Source of the DNA: Selaginella moellendorffii
Taxonomy: Eukaryota; Streptophyta; Lycopodiopsida; Selaginellales; Selaginellaceae
DNA length: 64,000 bases
Reading direction: 5' to 3'
Assembly (NCBI RefSeq): GCF_000143415.4
Contig: NW_003314289.1
Location: forward strand, 693,788-757,787
Shown here: piece by piece, positions 23,775 to 37,400 of the stretch
How the letters are laid out: each line of letters begins with the position of its first letter
How positions within the stretch are numbered: position 1 is the first letter of the stretch
Made by a program: the position numbers and the translations under genes
The notes under the pieces: generated by a model
Told to the model about the DNA's origin: nothing
Seen by the model: only the letters and a program-made list of their open reading frames with translations
The model's database searches: none

Positions 23775-25545
23775 ATGGCGCGCTGCCAGGAACTCACGAG
23801 GCTCTCCGTAAGTTTCTTGCCAGATCCATTTGTTTGATACGTTCTCGTGTTTTATTTTTTACAGGGGTCTACCTCTGGTGAAGCCACGAGCCATGATCAT
23901 CTGAAGTGGCAGGGGACCCGGCATTTTTCGGCTGCCGCAGCTCAACTTGGTACGAAAGATTAAACTTGTTTGTTGATGTGGTTTTCTTCCAGGATCTACC
24001 GACGAGGAGATACAGTACAGTGGCTGGGTTGAGAAAATCAACAACAAGGGGGCTGTCCAACCTCGAGTGATGGTGGTGAGTAACCTGGCGGTCTACAACT
24101 TTAAAAGCAGGCTCACGGTGCAGTGCAAGCGCCGGATTGACATTTGTGCTGTCGTGCACATCGTACGGAGCAAGTATAGCCATCAGTTCATCTTGTGCTG
24201 CCCGCAGGTCTTATAGATTCCTTTTCCATTTTGTCGGTCAAAGTTTTATTGGTGCAGGAGTACGATTACTTATTCTCTAGCATCCAAGTAGAAGAGATAT
24301 GTGACATCATTGTCGCGGTTCATCAAGCTGCGACTGGGAACACGATATCAGTTGAATATAAGGTAGCGTGTCATTGTGTGATTTCTTACTTTCTACCATG
24401 GAAGTTCACAGGTTGAGGTGGATTTGTCGGAGTTTGTTCTCACCAGGCAAGAAGCAAAGAAGATTAGAAAGGTATATAATCATGTAGTAAGTCAGATGGA
24501 TGCGAAAAGCAATAATTTGATTCGTTATCTTCTACTAGGAGCATCCCGAGCTGGCGCTGAAGAACAGTGCCGAAGATCCAGTGCAAGTTAAAACAAAAAC
24601 CGTACGTATTCTCGAACTTCCGTTTGATGCTTTCTTATCCTTTTGTTTAGAACAATGTGGCACAGCCTTCCACGATGACGCAGGTGAAGGCAAACGTAAG
24701 ACGTGTTTTGCGTGCTTATCATCCATGACTATCTTTGTGTTTTACCACTCTAGGGAATGTCTTGGAGTGTGGAGGACGCGACACCCTCTTCGAAGCTGTT
24801 ACCGGAAAACCACGTAAGCAAATGCATGATCATTATATCATTGTATTAATTCGTTTGCCTCGATGTGCCACACAGCCACCGTCAGCGGCACTAAAAGACG
24901 TGGTGGTCCTCGGCCACGATGTTGGCGGTGACAGCACAGACGATCTCAAAGTTTTTAAAGTTATTGACGAGGTGAGAGTCCACTTTCCATTTTGTTAGTC
25001 TCGCTCTAACGAGCTTTTCCACACACAAATTCCTCTCTCTTGTCTTAGCTGTACGTTATGAAGAACAAGAAAACCGGCGAGACCTTTGCGCTCAAGCCAG
25101 TGGAGTCGCAGTCTCAAACTCGTCAGCCGAGGTAAAGTCTATCGCCCACTCTCATACGTGTTCCAAAACATCGCCCAAAACTTTCCAGAGGCTCTCTCGT
25201 CTCGAGGTGTTGCTATCGCCACCGGCTTTGTATAAGCCTCGTGTTGTTTCAGGTACCAATTCTCCGCCACTGGTGGCAGTTTTCACATCGTCCTTGCCTT
25301 GCAGATGGTAATGTTTTGCTCGTTTCTCTTGGCGCTCAAGCACATTGTCAGCTCATGTCAATGGAGGCGATAGAAAAGGAAACCTTGTGGGGGACCAATT
25401 TGACATAACGAGCGCCGCGACAATGAAAGAGATTCAAGCGGCAGATAAAAACGAGCTACCACCGGCCTTGCGAAGAAAAGAACGAACAAAGAAAAAGAAG
25501 AAAGTTAAAGCGTACCCAGTGCTAGGAATGACAAAACGGAGATAG
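23775..25545 (+). CDS. Myosin-TH1/PH-like domain protein, multi-exon
   Basis: Exon 1 begins MARCQELTRLS; exons 2-3 splice in phase to give QYSGWVEKINNKGAVQPRVM, VVSNLAVYNFKSRL, RRIDICAVVHIVRS, FILCC, EYDYLFSSIQVEEI. This is the pattern of TH1/PH-type lipid-binding folds (partner of membrane phosphoinositides in class-I myosins). A helical tail follows (DLSEFVLTRQEAKKIRKEHPEL), then a low-complexity linker and a later segment KVFKVIDELYVMKNKKTGETFAL that looks like the beta-strand region of an AGC-type kinase N-lobe but lacks the rest of a kinase. Exons after about 24800 and the stop (a lysine-rich frame ends at 25545) are uncertain. No motor domain is present. Divergent from the kinase (420 bp); converges on PSMD5 with about 90 bp between. 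Confidence 0.5.
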
Positions 25546-25635
25546 TGCAGTGTACGTGCAATGATCCAAGCCGGGCTTCACTGATACAAACGAGTTGATA
25601 TAAGACCAGTGTTTCTGCTATAAAAAACATACCAT

Positions 25636-28115
25636 TTAAAACCTCTCTTGGGTGGCGACCACTGGAATCGCTTGTGCGTGGTCCTTGGACAGGTAAGGAC
25701 CCCTGCGAGCTGCCTCATTCAGCTACAAACACGCATAAGACAAACAAAGAGGCTATGAGAGAAAAAGAGAAAGGATCAAACGGAGACGAACCTTTTCCAG
25801 TGTATCGCCACGTACTGACAGGATGGCTTGTCTCAATCCGGTGGCCAGAGCAGCACAGCAAGCGTGCCTCCATTCCATGCCTGTGGTGTGCATTGAACTT
25901 CAGCTCTTGCCAACGACCCGTGGAGAGAAAAATAATTACCTTGTTTGCTCGATTCGATACGCGAGTCGACGATGAAATCGACCAAACCATCGTTGGAGCT
26001 GACTTCCAGCAGGCACCACGTTCTGGAAGCCAGCGGGACAAGGAGCCTATACACCTGCAATAACATTGTTTGACGTATTCAGTTTTGGAAAGTTGATGGT
26101 CTCGCACTTACAGCTTGACGCAACTCGGCCGTTTGTTTGAGGAGGTGAAGAAGGGAATTCTGAACGAGCACAAAGGAATTAAAGTCGGTTGGAGAAGGCC
26201 GGCTTACCGAAAGCGTCTTCTGCGAAGATACATGGATGGCGTCAAAGATGAGATCGCGCAGAACGTTTTCAGCTTGTTCATTCAGGAGAACATCTTCCCT
26301 TTCGGATCCTGCGATTAATGCCAGAGCATGAATACCAGCCTGCAGGAAAGCACTAGCTTTTGCAACAGAAAAGGAAAATTTAAAAGCCTACCAGCTCTGG
26401 TTTAAAAGCCGAATGGACAACATAAAGCGCTGGTGGCCTCGCACCGCGGAGCAGCAGGACTTGAGCACCATGCGAAACTATTTCACACAATTTAAAAGGA
26501 CAAAGAAAACAAGAGAGGGAGAACAGTAGTCAAATCCAAACAACGACAAAAGAAACGACTTACGCACATGATCCAATCTGACCAAGCGCATCTAGTGCAG
26601 CGTCCTTTTCATCCTTGTCCCACCTTTCCGAACTTCTCGCGAAATTTTCCACACGCCCCAGGCAGTTGCCAATCGCATCGATGATTTGCAGTGCATCTAC
26701 ATGCAAACAAAAACTGCTCAAGTCACAATCATTTCGTGTGCCGTACCAGGCTCTGAAATAGTTTTTATCAATCTAGACGCAACTTGCATCGAGCGGGAAC
26801 GCACCATACTATCCACTTCAGCATTCCTGAATGAGATAAAAAGTATTAGAATCTATTAAAAGAGAGGAAAACATATTAACAAGCTCACTGGATCCAAAAA
26901 ACGAGCTGAGAAACGAATGTACCAGCAAGGAGAAGCCTCGCGCCAGCAGGTGTCTCGGCAAGCTACAGATCAAATTACGTTAAGGAAACAACAAGTAAAA
27001 ACAAAAGTAAAGGAAAAATACCTCGCTCAGAATTTCGAAAGCGTTCAGTTGAGCCAATGTATCACTAGAATTTTTTAGTTGACCTTCTAAAACGGACAAG
27101 ATCCCAGATGTTTGGACTGCCGCTGCCGCTACATCCGATAGTCCGAAGATTCGTGCTGCCAGAGACAACGCTCGGATTTGAACCTGCATGAAAACGAACC
27201 CGGTGATTAATACATAACGACTGGTCAGGACATACCAAAGATGATCCGTGAATTGCGAGCTCCTTGAGGCTGTTCTGGCTCGCACCAAAAATGACCTCCT
27301 ATAATCTCACCAGTCAGCTAGAGAGTTATAACGAGACTACGGACTACGTACAAGTCCAGCGCTTGATTTTGCTAGATTCTCAATAGCATCTGAGGCTTCT
27401 TTTGCCACGCTCGAGTCCCTGCAAGAAAACCAACAAACGTGAGACGTCATTCACACACACATAGTATGCTTGTTTACTCGTCACATATAGTGCTCAGTAA
27501 CGGGTCCATGATGCCAGCATCCGCTGCTGTTTGAACAGAACTTGAATCACCATCCTCCAGATACTTCGTTATCTGCCAGGAATCCAAGGAGAGAAAAAAA
27601 AAGGCAGTGAACACGAAACGTGAAAGCATAAGTTCCTACTCACGGAGAAGCATGCAAGACGACGAATCTGTGGAGATGCCGCGTTTAAACCAGCATTGGC
27701 ATAAGGCTAACGCAAAAGGAGGTTAGAATCGTAAGCTTTAAGACGAGGAAGGAGCTTACGAGTACTCCGATAAGCATGCTGTGTCCAAACGGCGATTGTA
27801 AGATCTTCTCGACAGCATTGACAATAGCACTCACTAGCTCTGGAGTTTCTGCAGTAGATAGCACGCTGTCCAACAAGACGAATTCGATCGCAAAAATCCC
27901 ACAACAACCAGAGATCTTACCTGAAGAGAACTGGAAACGGATATTTCGCGAGGAAATCCGACACAGAGCTCTCAGGGAGGGCACCTGGCAAATGCGCGGG
28001 TGAAAGGGAGAAGGGATCGAGACAAGAATGCGATACCTGGATGCGCGGCGAGATCAGAGGCCTCCACCAAGAGGAGATTCGTGTCGACGCTGTCGATCGC
28101 CATCATCCCCACCAT
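25636..28115 (-). CDS. PSMD5: 26S proteasome assembly chaperone PSMD5/S5b-like (intact copy B2)
   Basis: Family role: HEAT/ARM-repeat chaperone that holds the Rpt1-Rpt2 region during 19S base assembly and leaves before the mature proteasome. About twelve exons in phase from MVGMMAIDSVDTNLLLVEASDL (ATG 28115) through SSRNIRFQFS, FGHSMLIGVL, PYANAGLNAASPQIRRLAC, DGDSSSVQTAADAGIMDPLL, VQIRALSLAARIFGLSDVAA, NAFEILSE, LAETPAGARLLLAGTF, DALQIIDAIGNCLGRV, QTAELRQA, VYRLLVPLASRTWCLLEVSS, GMEWRHACCAALATGLRQAI, to RRGPYLSKDHAQ and the C-terminal ERF. The LRQA/VYRLLVP/GMEWRHACC series is diagnostic of plant members as I recall them. No frame break seen. Two decayed copies flank it (16.1 and 43.2 kb). 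Confidence 0.9.
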
Positions 28116-29074
28116 CGCGCGAGAACAGAGAAACAGAGCGCAAAACCCTAGATCCGTAAGATATAACTAGGGTTTGTAGCTATGGCGGGAAAATAATTAA
28201 AGTCGACTTTTTATAGGAAGTAACAGAAGGATTTTCTTCGATTATAGATAGGTCTTAAGAAATTTTCATTAAAACCAGGTGTGTCAAACTGGAGCTTGAG
28301 CTCAGTGAATCAAACGAGTCCTTGAAAATCTCTAGCAACAATCTGAAAAAAGAACTGGTCGAGCTTTTCTCTCCTTCCTTTTATTTTTGTTTTGTTCTTC
28401 TAATCCTCTTATCTATTTCTCAGGGCTTACGAAAACATTTGATTGAATGCAATGTCTGTGGTAATCTGCCATTCGTGACACTGATCGGCTAAATGCAATT
28501 GTGTCATAAAGAAGATAACTCCTTCCAAAGAACACCTAAGAAAAAACGCTGTTTTTTTTTTGTGTGTGAAGAAATAAAACTCCTTGTCAACCCCTTCTTG
28601 TAACTCTTCCAGAGCTGCGCTTGAATTTATCCTTTGAGGTGCCTGCTGCGGCTCTCAACGGGATCGAGCAACACTCCCACTATCTACATGTTTCATGAGA
28701 ACACAGACTTACACAACTTGTATGAGCAACCTAGTCATCAAGGATAATTTCTTTTCATTTCCAACACTAAGCTAATACGAGGGCGGAGGCTCCACAGTGA
28801 CGAGCGCCATGGAAATCTAATGCTCTCCAAGGCTGATCTTTTACATAGCATGGAAAGTTTTCCTTCTTTATCCTCTCTTCAAGTCTTCCATATTGCGATT
28901 TCGTGACAGAAGCTTCTACACCAGTGTTAGCTAGAGCTGAATATATTAACGTAAACAAAATTTTCTTAAAATTCCACATACAAATTCATGATTCCACAAA
29001 CTCTAAAAACATGTGGCATAAACTTTAAAAAAGAAAGAAACCCAATTACCCTTATCTCACCATAATTTAGTCTT
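28116..29074. other. Intergenic between PSMD5 and Crinkler copy 2
   Basis: No gene recognised. Contains the PSMD5 5' flank and a 70-codon open frame at 28767-28979 on the minus strand with no family resemblance. Confidence 0.4.
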
Positions 29075-31272
29075 TCAGATACAAAGACACGTTTTTGCTC
29101 CACATAATGGCTGTATGTCAACTTTTTTACATAATGGCTGTATGTCCTCAACTTTTTGCCGTTTCTGTGGCCTTGGAAACACGTTAGCCTGCCCTTCAAC
29201 GCCCTTGAGATACTTCTCAAGTGTATAGCAGTTGGCGCCATGGATGTGACTTTTACCGCACATCCTTGTCACAAGTTTTGTGGCAACGCGTGGTTTCACC
29301 ACATTTGCAACCTCAAAATATATTGCAGGAACAGCCTTTCCGTCCAGTGCGCCAGCAACCATAAGACCCATAGCCACCTGCCTTTGAGACTCTAGACCGA
29401 CTGTCACGGTACTACCTTGGCCCTTGGCGTTAAACTGCTGCTTATCAGGATGGTCAGATGATGCCCTTCGTGGGTCCTCATGACTTGAAATAGCTGTTGC
29501 TGTTGTTGTATCAAATACTCTTGGCTGACTCCAAAAGTAATGGAAAAGAGCTCGGAAGATGGCAGGTTCCTCAAGTCTGATCCAAGTGTCTCTATCCTGC
29601 TTTGCAGAGAATTTATCCAAGTCCTCCAGTGCAACACTATTTCCACTGCTTAGCCAGGCTAACCCAAACTTCACAAGGCTAAGAGATAGATTGTTGACGT
29701 TGAGTAGAGTGGACATAGACCCAAACATCTGATGATACAGTATCACCTCTAGCTCCTTGAGTGCTGCAACATTTTGAGGCCTTTGGAAAAACAGCACGTC
29801 CCCCATCCATGTAGAGTTCTGGTTTTGATTTACCATGCTGAGAACGACTGATTGTACTTGAGGTGCACATCTTCTCAAAAAAGTCTATCAGAAATTCTGT
29901 TGCCTGCTCTAAGGGACGCTTGCTCCCAATGAAATGCTCAAGCGCTGTGACAAAGAACTTGTACCTCCCCTTGTACAAATCACAAACCCTCTGCATATCA
30001 ATGCCATCCACACTTTGGAGTAGTTTGCCAGCATAGGTCTTGAAGTCCTCGACAGTGATGAACCCACCAAATCCATGAAAGACGATAATAGAAGCTCTCC
30101 CTAGGGTGCGGGAGATATCCTGTGGCCTAATCAGCATAGCTTCGGTGCTTGCATAGTAGAATTTTCTAAATCCACTATGTATGAGAGCAGGAATGAGAAT
30201 ATCAAGGAATGATTTCGTGCAAAATCCAAGACTTGGCGAAGAAAACCGCTTCTCTAACCAAGTGTTTATAATTTGGCACTCATCAAAGATGATCGGACCA
30301 TCCCAGCTCCCTCTTAAACGATCCAATACCCCCTGGAAATTACCTTCAACGAGTTTCAAGTCCCTTTCAGTCCGTATAAGGTCCAAAAGTCTACTGGGGA
30401 GCAACATAAACGGATCTTTATGCTCGAATAAAGGCATTGCAACCTGTTTAAACAGCCACGCTTGACCTGTACTGTCCATTTTCTCCAGATGACGTAGCAA
30501 ATAAAACCTGCTAATGAGCATAGCTTTGAGACAGATTGCAGCACTAACTTCTGGAATGCCTCCAGTTGGATATAGCTTCAGCAACTTTGATACCGCTAAC
30601 TTGAGATCTCCTGAACCTTCAGCTCCAACACACCCCACAAAGAAGGGCCCACGCTGTGCTACAGCGATCTCATATAATGTCCTGGTCTTCCCCGATCCCG
30701 ACACATTGAAGAGAACAGTGAGGGTCGGCCGCGCTTTGGAAGTTACATCCATGATATGCTTGGATGCTTCAAAAGGCTGGTCTAGTGCATGCCACAAGAG
30801 GCGGGGGTATTCATCTGTAGGAGCCTTTGACAGTGGGACTTTACAAACCAGGAAATCCACCAGAAACCCATCCGGCTTGAGATATTCAAGATTTGGCTTG
30901 GGTAACTCATCCCAAAACTTATCCAAGAGACTATCTACATGAGCCACAGTCCCATCTGCTTTGCCTGGTTCTGCAAGAAAAAACAACGCCAAGTCAAAAT
31001 TTGCAAGAGACCAAGAGATCTAAAAAGGAAAGACAAACAATGAAAGCCAAAGGCTTACCCTTCGACTTCAGTAAGAGACCGCGGAGCTGCTCCTGCTTGT
31101 TGCGCAGCTGCTCCTCCTTCTTGACCAGGCGCTTCTCCTTCTTGGGATCATTTGGTTGCTCGAGTTGCCCCTCGACCGCAGTAATTTGGACCTCAACCGC
31201 ACTAATTTGGCCCTCAACCACAGAGCCAGAAACCGGATCATCCACCTCCATGGGCTCAGCTGAAGACGCCAT
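29075..31272 (-). pseudogene. Crinkler-like NTPase-nuclease gene, copy 2 (frameshifted, nuclease core deleted)
   Basis: Exon 1 from ATG 31272 encodes the coiled coil (MEVDDPVSG ... QLRNKQEQLRGLLLKSK), donor GTAAGCC; exon 2 keeps the N-terminal part that copy 1 has lost (DELPKPNLEYLKPDGF), Walker A NVSGSGKT and Walker B PIIFDECQ. A 14-bp deletion near 29810, right after the ELYMD motif, breaks the frame. Downstream, where copy 1 encodes the nuclease core (GFRPDALFFL to QMKSR and about 100 residues around it), copy 2 has a clean deletion joining EGQANVFP to PQKRQKVE. A 28-bp tandem duplication near 29100-29155 repeats DIQPLC at the C-terminus. No fallback ORF is likely to be functional. Confidence 0.8.
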
Positions 31273-31349
31273 AAGCCAAACCCTACACTTTTCTTTCAAA
31301 AGAATTTGATGGGTTAACTCTCTTTAACACAACTTTAAAACAGTTTCAA

Positions 31350-31434
31350 AATATTTAGGACTTAATCTGGTCCATTTAACTTTGTATATAAACAAGGGTT
31401 TAAACCCCAATTAATATACTTATTTCTATATCCC
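31350..31434 (+). repeat. Gypsy LTR-family end fragment
   Basis: Contains tgtatataaacaagggttt and accccaattaatatact, the promoter and 3' end motifs of the LTR family also present at 4.9, 11.9, 39.9 and 61.9 kb. It directly abuts the next retroelement's 5' LTR, which suggests nested insertion. Confidence 0.55.
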
Positions 31435-34400
31435 TATTATGAATTTGACTCTAGGTATCAAAAGTTATTTATTTTACTGCCACAACGATAGGAAATCAGT
31501 ATTGTTGGATCTTTTATCAGTCTCCATTCAAGCTAATTGAAAAATTGATGAATAGCTATATACTTAAATCGGATAAACATAAAGTAGTAACTCATCTATT
31601 GAGTATATTCGGCTTGGTTTATTAAACTCCTATATTGGCTTGCACTTGCTAGTGTTAAAATATTGAGCTTAGTTCCTCAATATTCACCAAATAATAGTTT
31701 ACTGTATTTGTTAAACACCTTTGTTATTATGCATCTTGTGTTAATTCAATTTAGTCACAATTGCTATTTATAGAAAGTGTCTAGATTTGCTAATTTGGCA
31801 TATCTATAGTAGTTTTTGGGATTAATTTGAAACTTACTAAATATGGAATGGTGTTAAATTATGAATTTAGGCATATCATTATGTTTAGGATAGTCTCTAC
31901 ATTACTCCTAATACTAAGGATGCTTGAGAGTGAAAGCCCAAAGCATGCATTCCTTAAGGGGGTTTCTAAATGTATAGTAGGGATAGTGGGTAGGTCAAGC
32001 ATGGTTGACCAACTTAAGGTATAGTATAGCTTTTACTTGCATACCTGTTTTTGTTTTACATTTGGCTTGGTCTAAGCCCAAATTCCATACCATGCTAGTT
32101 GGTGGAATACCTATATCTTTGTGTTAGGCCACCGATATGCTGAAATAATGCTAAATTCCATTTACCTCTGTTTTGTGTGTTAGTTCTAGCATTGGGATGT
32201 TAGCTGCTCTATAACTGTTTCAAATCACTCCATGCTCCTGTCCCTTTGCTCCTTAGATTGTATACTCAAAAGTTGCTCTGTGCTCTGATTCTAGTTCCAT
32301 ACTTAGGAGTTTGGCTCCGTTTCTTCATTTAGTGGCATAAGGCTTTGAAATTCGAGTTCCACTCCACTGTCTTTGGACATATGGCATATAGCATGTAGCA
32401 TGTGACATGTGGCATATAGAGGGTTTAGGTTTTGCTTTGTGGTTATCCTATAGTAAATCACCATAGGATAAAGGGTAAAAACCGCGTGCGCTACATTTAG
32501 TATTAAAAGATACATTTCAGCAAGTATTATCTAATGAGATTGTGCAATTAGTCTCGTTGTATAATGAAAACAATAATCCAAGTTGGTACACGTTTGGGTG
32601 CTATGACTTTGCATTCGTTCCTTGAGTATAGATTTTGATTACCTTTTTATGCTATATTATGAGAGCTTGTTCTTAGGCTGGATTTATTGTTGTACTCTCT
32701 TATAAACTTTTCTTGGATTGGACCGAAAGCAATGCAAACATAAGCTTGAGGTTGAAAAGAAAGTCCTTAGGAACGAAGGATCAAACACATAAATCATCTT
32801 CTCTTCTTGGAGAAATGATTTGCAACAAGGTGTTAACTTATTGCTCGTGTTCACATTATGCAATTAAGAATCTATATCTTAATACATGTTAGCTATGATG
32901 GTTTTACAAATGGTGAGTTATGGGATAGATAACAGTGAACTGTTAAACCATTTTATCTAAGCTTGCTATTAAAGACTTGGGTTACAATGCTCAATTTTTA
33001 TTTAGGGAACTTTGCTATTGCTCCTTGAGTAGCTTGGTGTTGGATTAATTTTGAGTTTGGTAGGAAAGAGAGTGGCATGAGCTTATCTGTATTGTGAACA
33101 AAAGTTAGTGTTTGGTGTTGTAAATTTCTATCAGTGGGGTGTGGCATTTATGTTGCATTTTATAAAATAAAGTTGGTATTTGATACTTACATAAACTTTT
33201 GAAGTAATAATGTGAGTTTTCTTGTGGTGTTGCTCAATTAATAATCAAGTCATTGTGATTTTTATATTATGTCCATATGATTATGAGTAATGTGTTTATG
33301 AAGTTGTTTGGGTAAACAATGATCAACCCCAAAATGGTTAATAGTGAAACTAGTCTACTTGCAAGTAATAACATTGTAATAGCTTTAACTAGATTTTCAA
33401 TAGTAATCCATTATATTAAATTTAAGTTGGTACCTTATTTCCTTGAGGGTTTGCCCATTGAAGTGTTGAAAAAGTCATAGCATTCATTTGTTATGACTTG
33501 TTGGTTTATTTGTTAACACTTGAAATAGATTGTTGAATGAAAAAAGGATGTAATTGAGGCATTAATACTAAATATAAACTCTTGAATTTTGACTTCTCAA
33601 GAGGTTACCCAACCCACTAACTACTCAAACCCAAGAATGATTAACCCCAACTATCCTAAAACCCTTAACCAATTGAAAAAAGGTTCCCTCTATATTTAAA
33701 CCTCATAAATCGTCTCTCAAATCATTCTCTTTAGTTGCTTACATTAGGGTTAAAGCAATGGAGTTGGGTAAAGTCTAGAGTTGATATAAAAAAGTGGCTA
33801 TTACACTTTTTTAGAAAGATGACTCTTGTGCCTTTCTTTTATAACATTATACTAGATAGTAGGTTGTACTTTGTATTTTGTTATACTTTATAAGAGTAGT
33901 GAGCTCTCATTGATCTTGAATTAGTCTTAGTGGCATTGCACTTTGGTTAAGGATGGTGATGTCCAACTTAGTTATTTGAGGTTAATGTGTTAGAACCTAT
34001 ATTATAGCTTTGTCTATGAGGAAGTTGTGCACCAATATGAATTCATTTCATGGTTTTCACTTTAACTTTGACTAAGTGTTGATCATGCATAGCTAACATC
34101 TTCAAAACATGCTCAAAACTATTAGCTAAACACATCGGTGAGTTTATTGTGGTTGAGTTGCATTTGAGTGGTCATTTAATATGTGATTGTCTATGTTCCT
34201 ATATCTAGTACCTTGAGTGTACCTTTCTGTTGGACAAATATATAAGTTAATGACATGATTTTAGTGTTTAAGTCTTATGAAAAGCAATTTGAAAAATGAT
34301 TGTTTGTTGCTTCGCAACTAGTGATTGCTTATAAATTTTGTCGAGGACTATTAACACTTTCTTTTTCTTGATAAAGATTTATTAGTGATGGACTTGCTTT

Positions 34401-37400
34401 ACCAAATGATGTTGTGGAGGATCGTGTCATTAAACTTGTATGGATTTTCCATATTAGCATATTGATTCCACCTTTGTCAATATCATTTAGTTGTGTTTAG
34501 TCTGTAGTGTTGGATTTCATTGAGTCTTGGACATGGTGAATCACTCATTGATGATGTATTATCTATAACTGAGTATTGTTGAAGGATTAGTCTCATATAT
34601 TGAGTAAGGTATCTTCAATTTTGGTTAACTTGGTTGTTAAAGATTTTTGAGTGGTGATTTACTCTTATTTTTTTTTCTAACTTTGTTATGATGTCTTGTT
34701 ATTGACATTGTTGTTGTTGAGATTCAAGTGAAATAAGATATCTCTTTATAGGAATGATATTGAGTTTCATTAGTCTTGATGCAAGTAGTGTTAATGTTTA
34801 AGTTATAGCTTTGTGTTATTAACATTCATGCATTTTCTACTTAGCAATTATATTGACATTCAAATAAATTGAGTGGTAAATTTGAGTTAGTTGTGTTCTA
34901 AACAAGATTGTTTAGTAGGGGTTGAATTTTTGTTTTTTCTTGAAAAGTGATTTAGTCATAGACTATATTAACTTTATGAAAGGAAGAGTTAATAATTGAT
35001 ATTAGAATGTTTGAATCTTTATTGAATTTAAATTAGGGATATATTGATCATTGATGATTTTTTTTATACTTGTTATAAAGTGAGTTACGCTTTGCTATAG
35101 ATGAATTCATAGAGGATCGTTTAGTGATCATTTGTTGAACATAACTTTGTTGTGTTTAGCTTTTGAATTGATGTAGACATCCTCTTCATTAATTTGGCAT
35201 TATCAAGTTTAGCTTATAGATATGTTGAAGAGGATATTGTGGTAGTTATACCATGATTTCTTTTTAGCATTGAAGTTAATTCATGTAGAGACTCGTGATC
35301 ATTGTTAGACAAGACTTAGTTATAAGCTTCTTCGAGCTTTTAGTTCTTTAAGTTTTATGCTTATTGTTTTATTTATTAAGAGTTGTTGAGAAAGGCATTT
35401 TGGATCATTAGCTTCAATGTTGAAGTTGGCTTTTACATTTGGCAATCATTGATGACTATTAACTATCATCTAAGATAGTTGATTATTCTTGTCAAAGGTT
35501 TTGTTTGATTATTGTTGATATAGAATGATATGCCGTTCTTTGGGATGGTGGATTTTTTCTTCAATAATGATTATACATCTCTTCATTGATAGATGATTGA
35601 TGATCTTTCATGATAGTTAGTTATTCTCTTTGATAATTTTTATTTTTTTACAATACCATATGTTCTTTATGGTTTACTCTAGATTGATCTCTTGGGTTGT
35701 AAAATGTTGCTGGCTCTTACTTAAGAAACTTGAGTCCTTTAGTATTATTAACTGGGATCTATTCAAATTAGCTAGTGCAATACTTGGCATAAACAAATGT
35801 TTATTAGTTTTGCTACATTCATTTATTTTGTTAATTATTGTTATAGTTTGTTCTGATAAATTAGATGTTATTTCCTTTGAGTGATATATTCGTGAGTATT
35901 TTGCTAGTCAATTGATGATACTTTGTGTTTTTTACTTATCTTATATAAATGGTTTAATATGCTATCTACAATCTTTGATAGTTAAGTTTTCTCATTGAGT
36001 TTTCTTGATCATACACTAGCTATTGAATTTTTTTGGATAGTGAATCTTATGTTTTCCAAGTATAGTGATCTTAGTGGTTCCTATACTATAATACTAATTT
36101 ATTGGATGATAAGTTACTTAGAATATTTTTTTGTTCTCATCTAAGATTTATTCATTGATAATTAAGTCTTTTAGATATCATTGTCTCTAACTTTGATATT
36201 ATCCATCTATTGATCTTAAAGTTTAGGTTAGTATAGGCAAATTAGCTTTGGCACTTCATGTGTGTATGTTGAAATCTTTACTTATGGGGTAAATATTATC
36301 GATTAGTCATATCACCCGCCTCTGTCAATATTCCTTATTTTGCTAAAGGGCATTACCGTGTAAACAACTCAACCTGCTTATTTACAATAGTTTATCTAAA
36401 CCTTACCAATGGGTTTGGTTTCTTTGCTCAAGAGGGGGCCTTTGGCTTCTCCCTCTATGTCTTTACAAGTAAAGGTGTATCACACTTTTGGATACTAGGT
36501 GACACCCAAAGTAGCAAAGGTGGCTAACTCTGTTAGTCATTTCTTTGTCAGTGACAACCGGAAGGCGTCTAAGTCGGTAGTGCATCTGCATTAGATAAAA
36601 AGATTACTTTAACTCATTTAAGTTGATGTATTTTTCACAAAGTGTGAACATTATGAACTTAGGGAAGATCGATGTCCTCGTCGATGCATACTTTAGTCTA
36701 GAGCACCACCAAGGAAACAACTTCAGAAAAAGGGGAGAGTGTCACAAATATGACTGTAGGTATCAAAGGTTACTTGTTGGTTAGTCCTTTCAAATATTAT
36801 TTCCTTTCTACTACAAGGTTGGTATTGCTAGATTCTCTATCAATCTCCACTCAAACTAGTTAAGAAACTAATCAATGGCTATATATTTAAATCAAATAAA
36901 CATAAAGTAGGAACTCCTATGTATTTCTTGCTAAGCATACTCAGTCTAGTTTGAGAAACTCCTATCATTGGGTTGCACTTGTTAGTGTTGAGAACCCGTG
37001 ATATTAAGTTTGGTCTTTCAATATGTGCCAGATGATAGATTACCATGTTTGCCAAAGACCTTTAGTATCATACACCTTGTGTTAATTCCATTCAGTCCCA
37101 ATTGTTATTTATGGAAAGTGTCTAGATTTACTAATTTGGCATATTTACAAAATGTAGAGATTGTCTTGAATATAATGGTGTTCATCCCATGTGCAAATTT
37201 GTCATTCCATATTTAATAATTTTTGAGTGCCAACTAACCTGAGGCATAGTATAGCTTCCACTTGTGTGTCTGTTCTTGTTCTGTGTCTGGCTTGGGTCTA
37301 AGCCTAAGTTCCATACTATGCTAATTGGTAGAGTACCCATATCCTTGTATTACTGGTATGCTGAAATAGCGTTAAACTCCATTTTGCTCTATTTTCTGTG

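Noticed and set aside
23870-25130. Full AGC or class-I myosin gene
   Set aside because: Neither a kinase C-lobe nor a myosin motor is present in frame; only a TH1/PH-like module is supportable.
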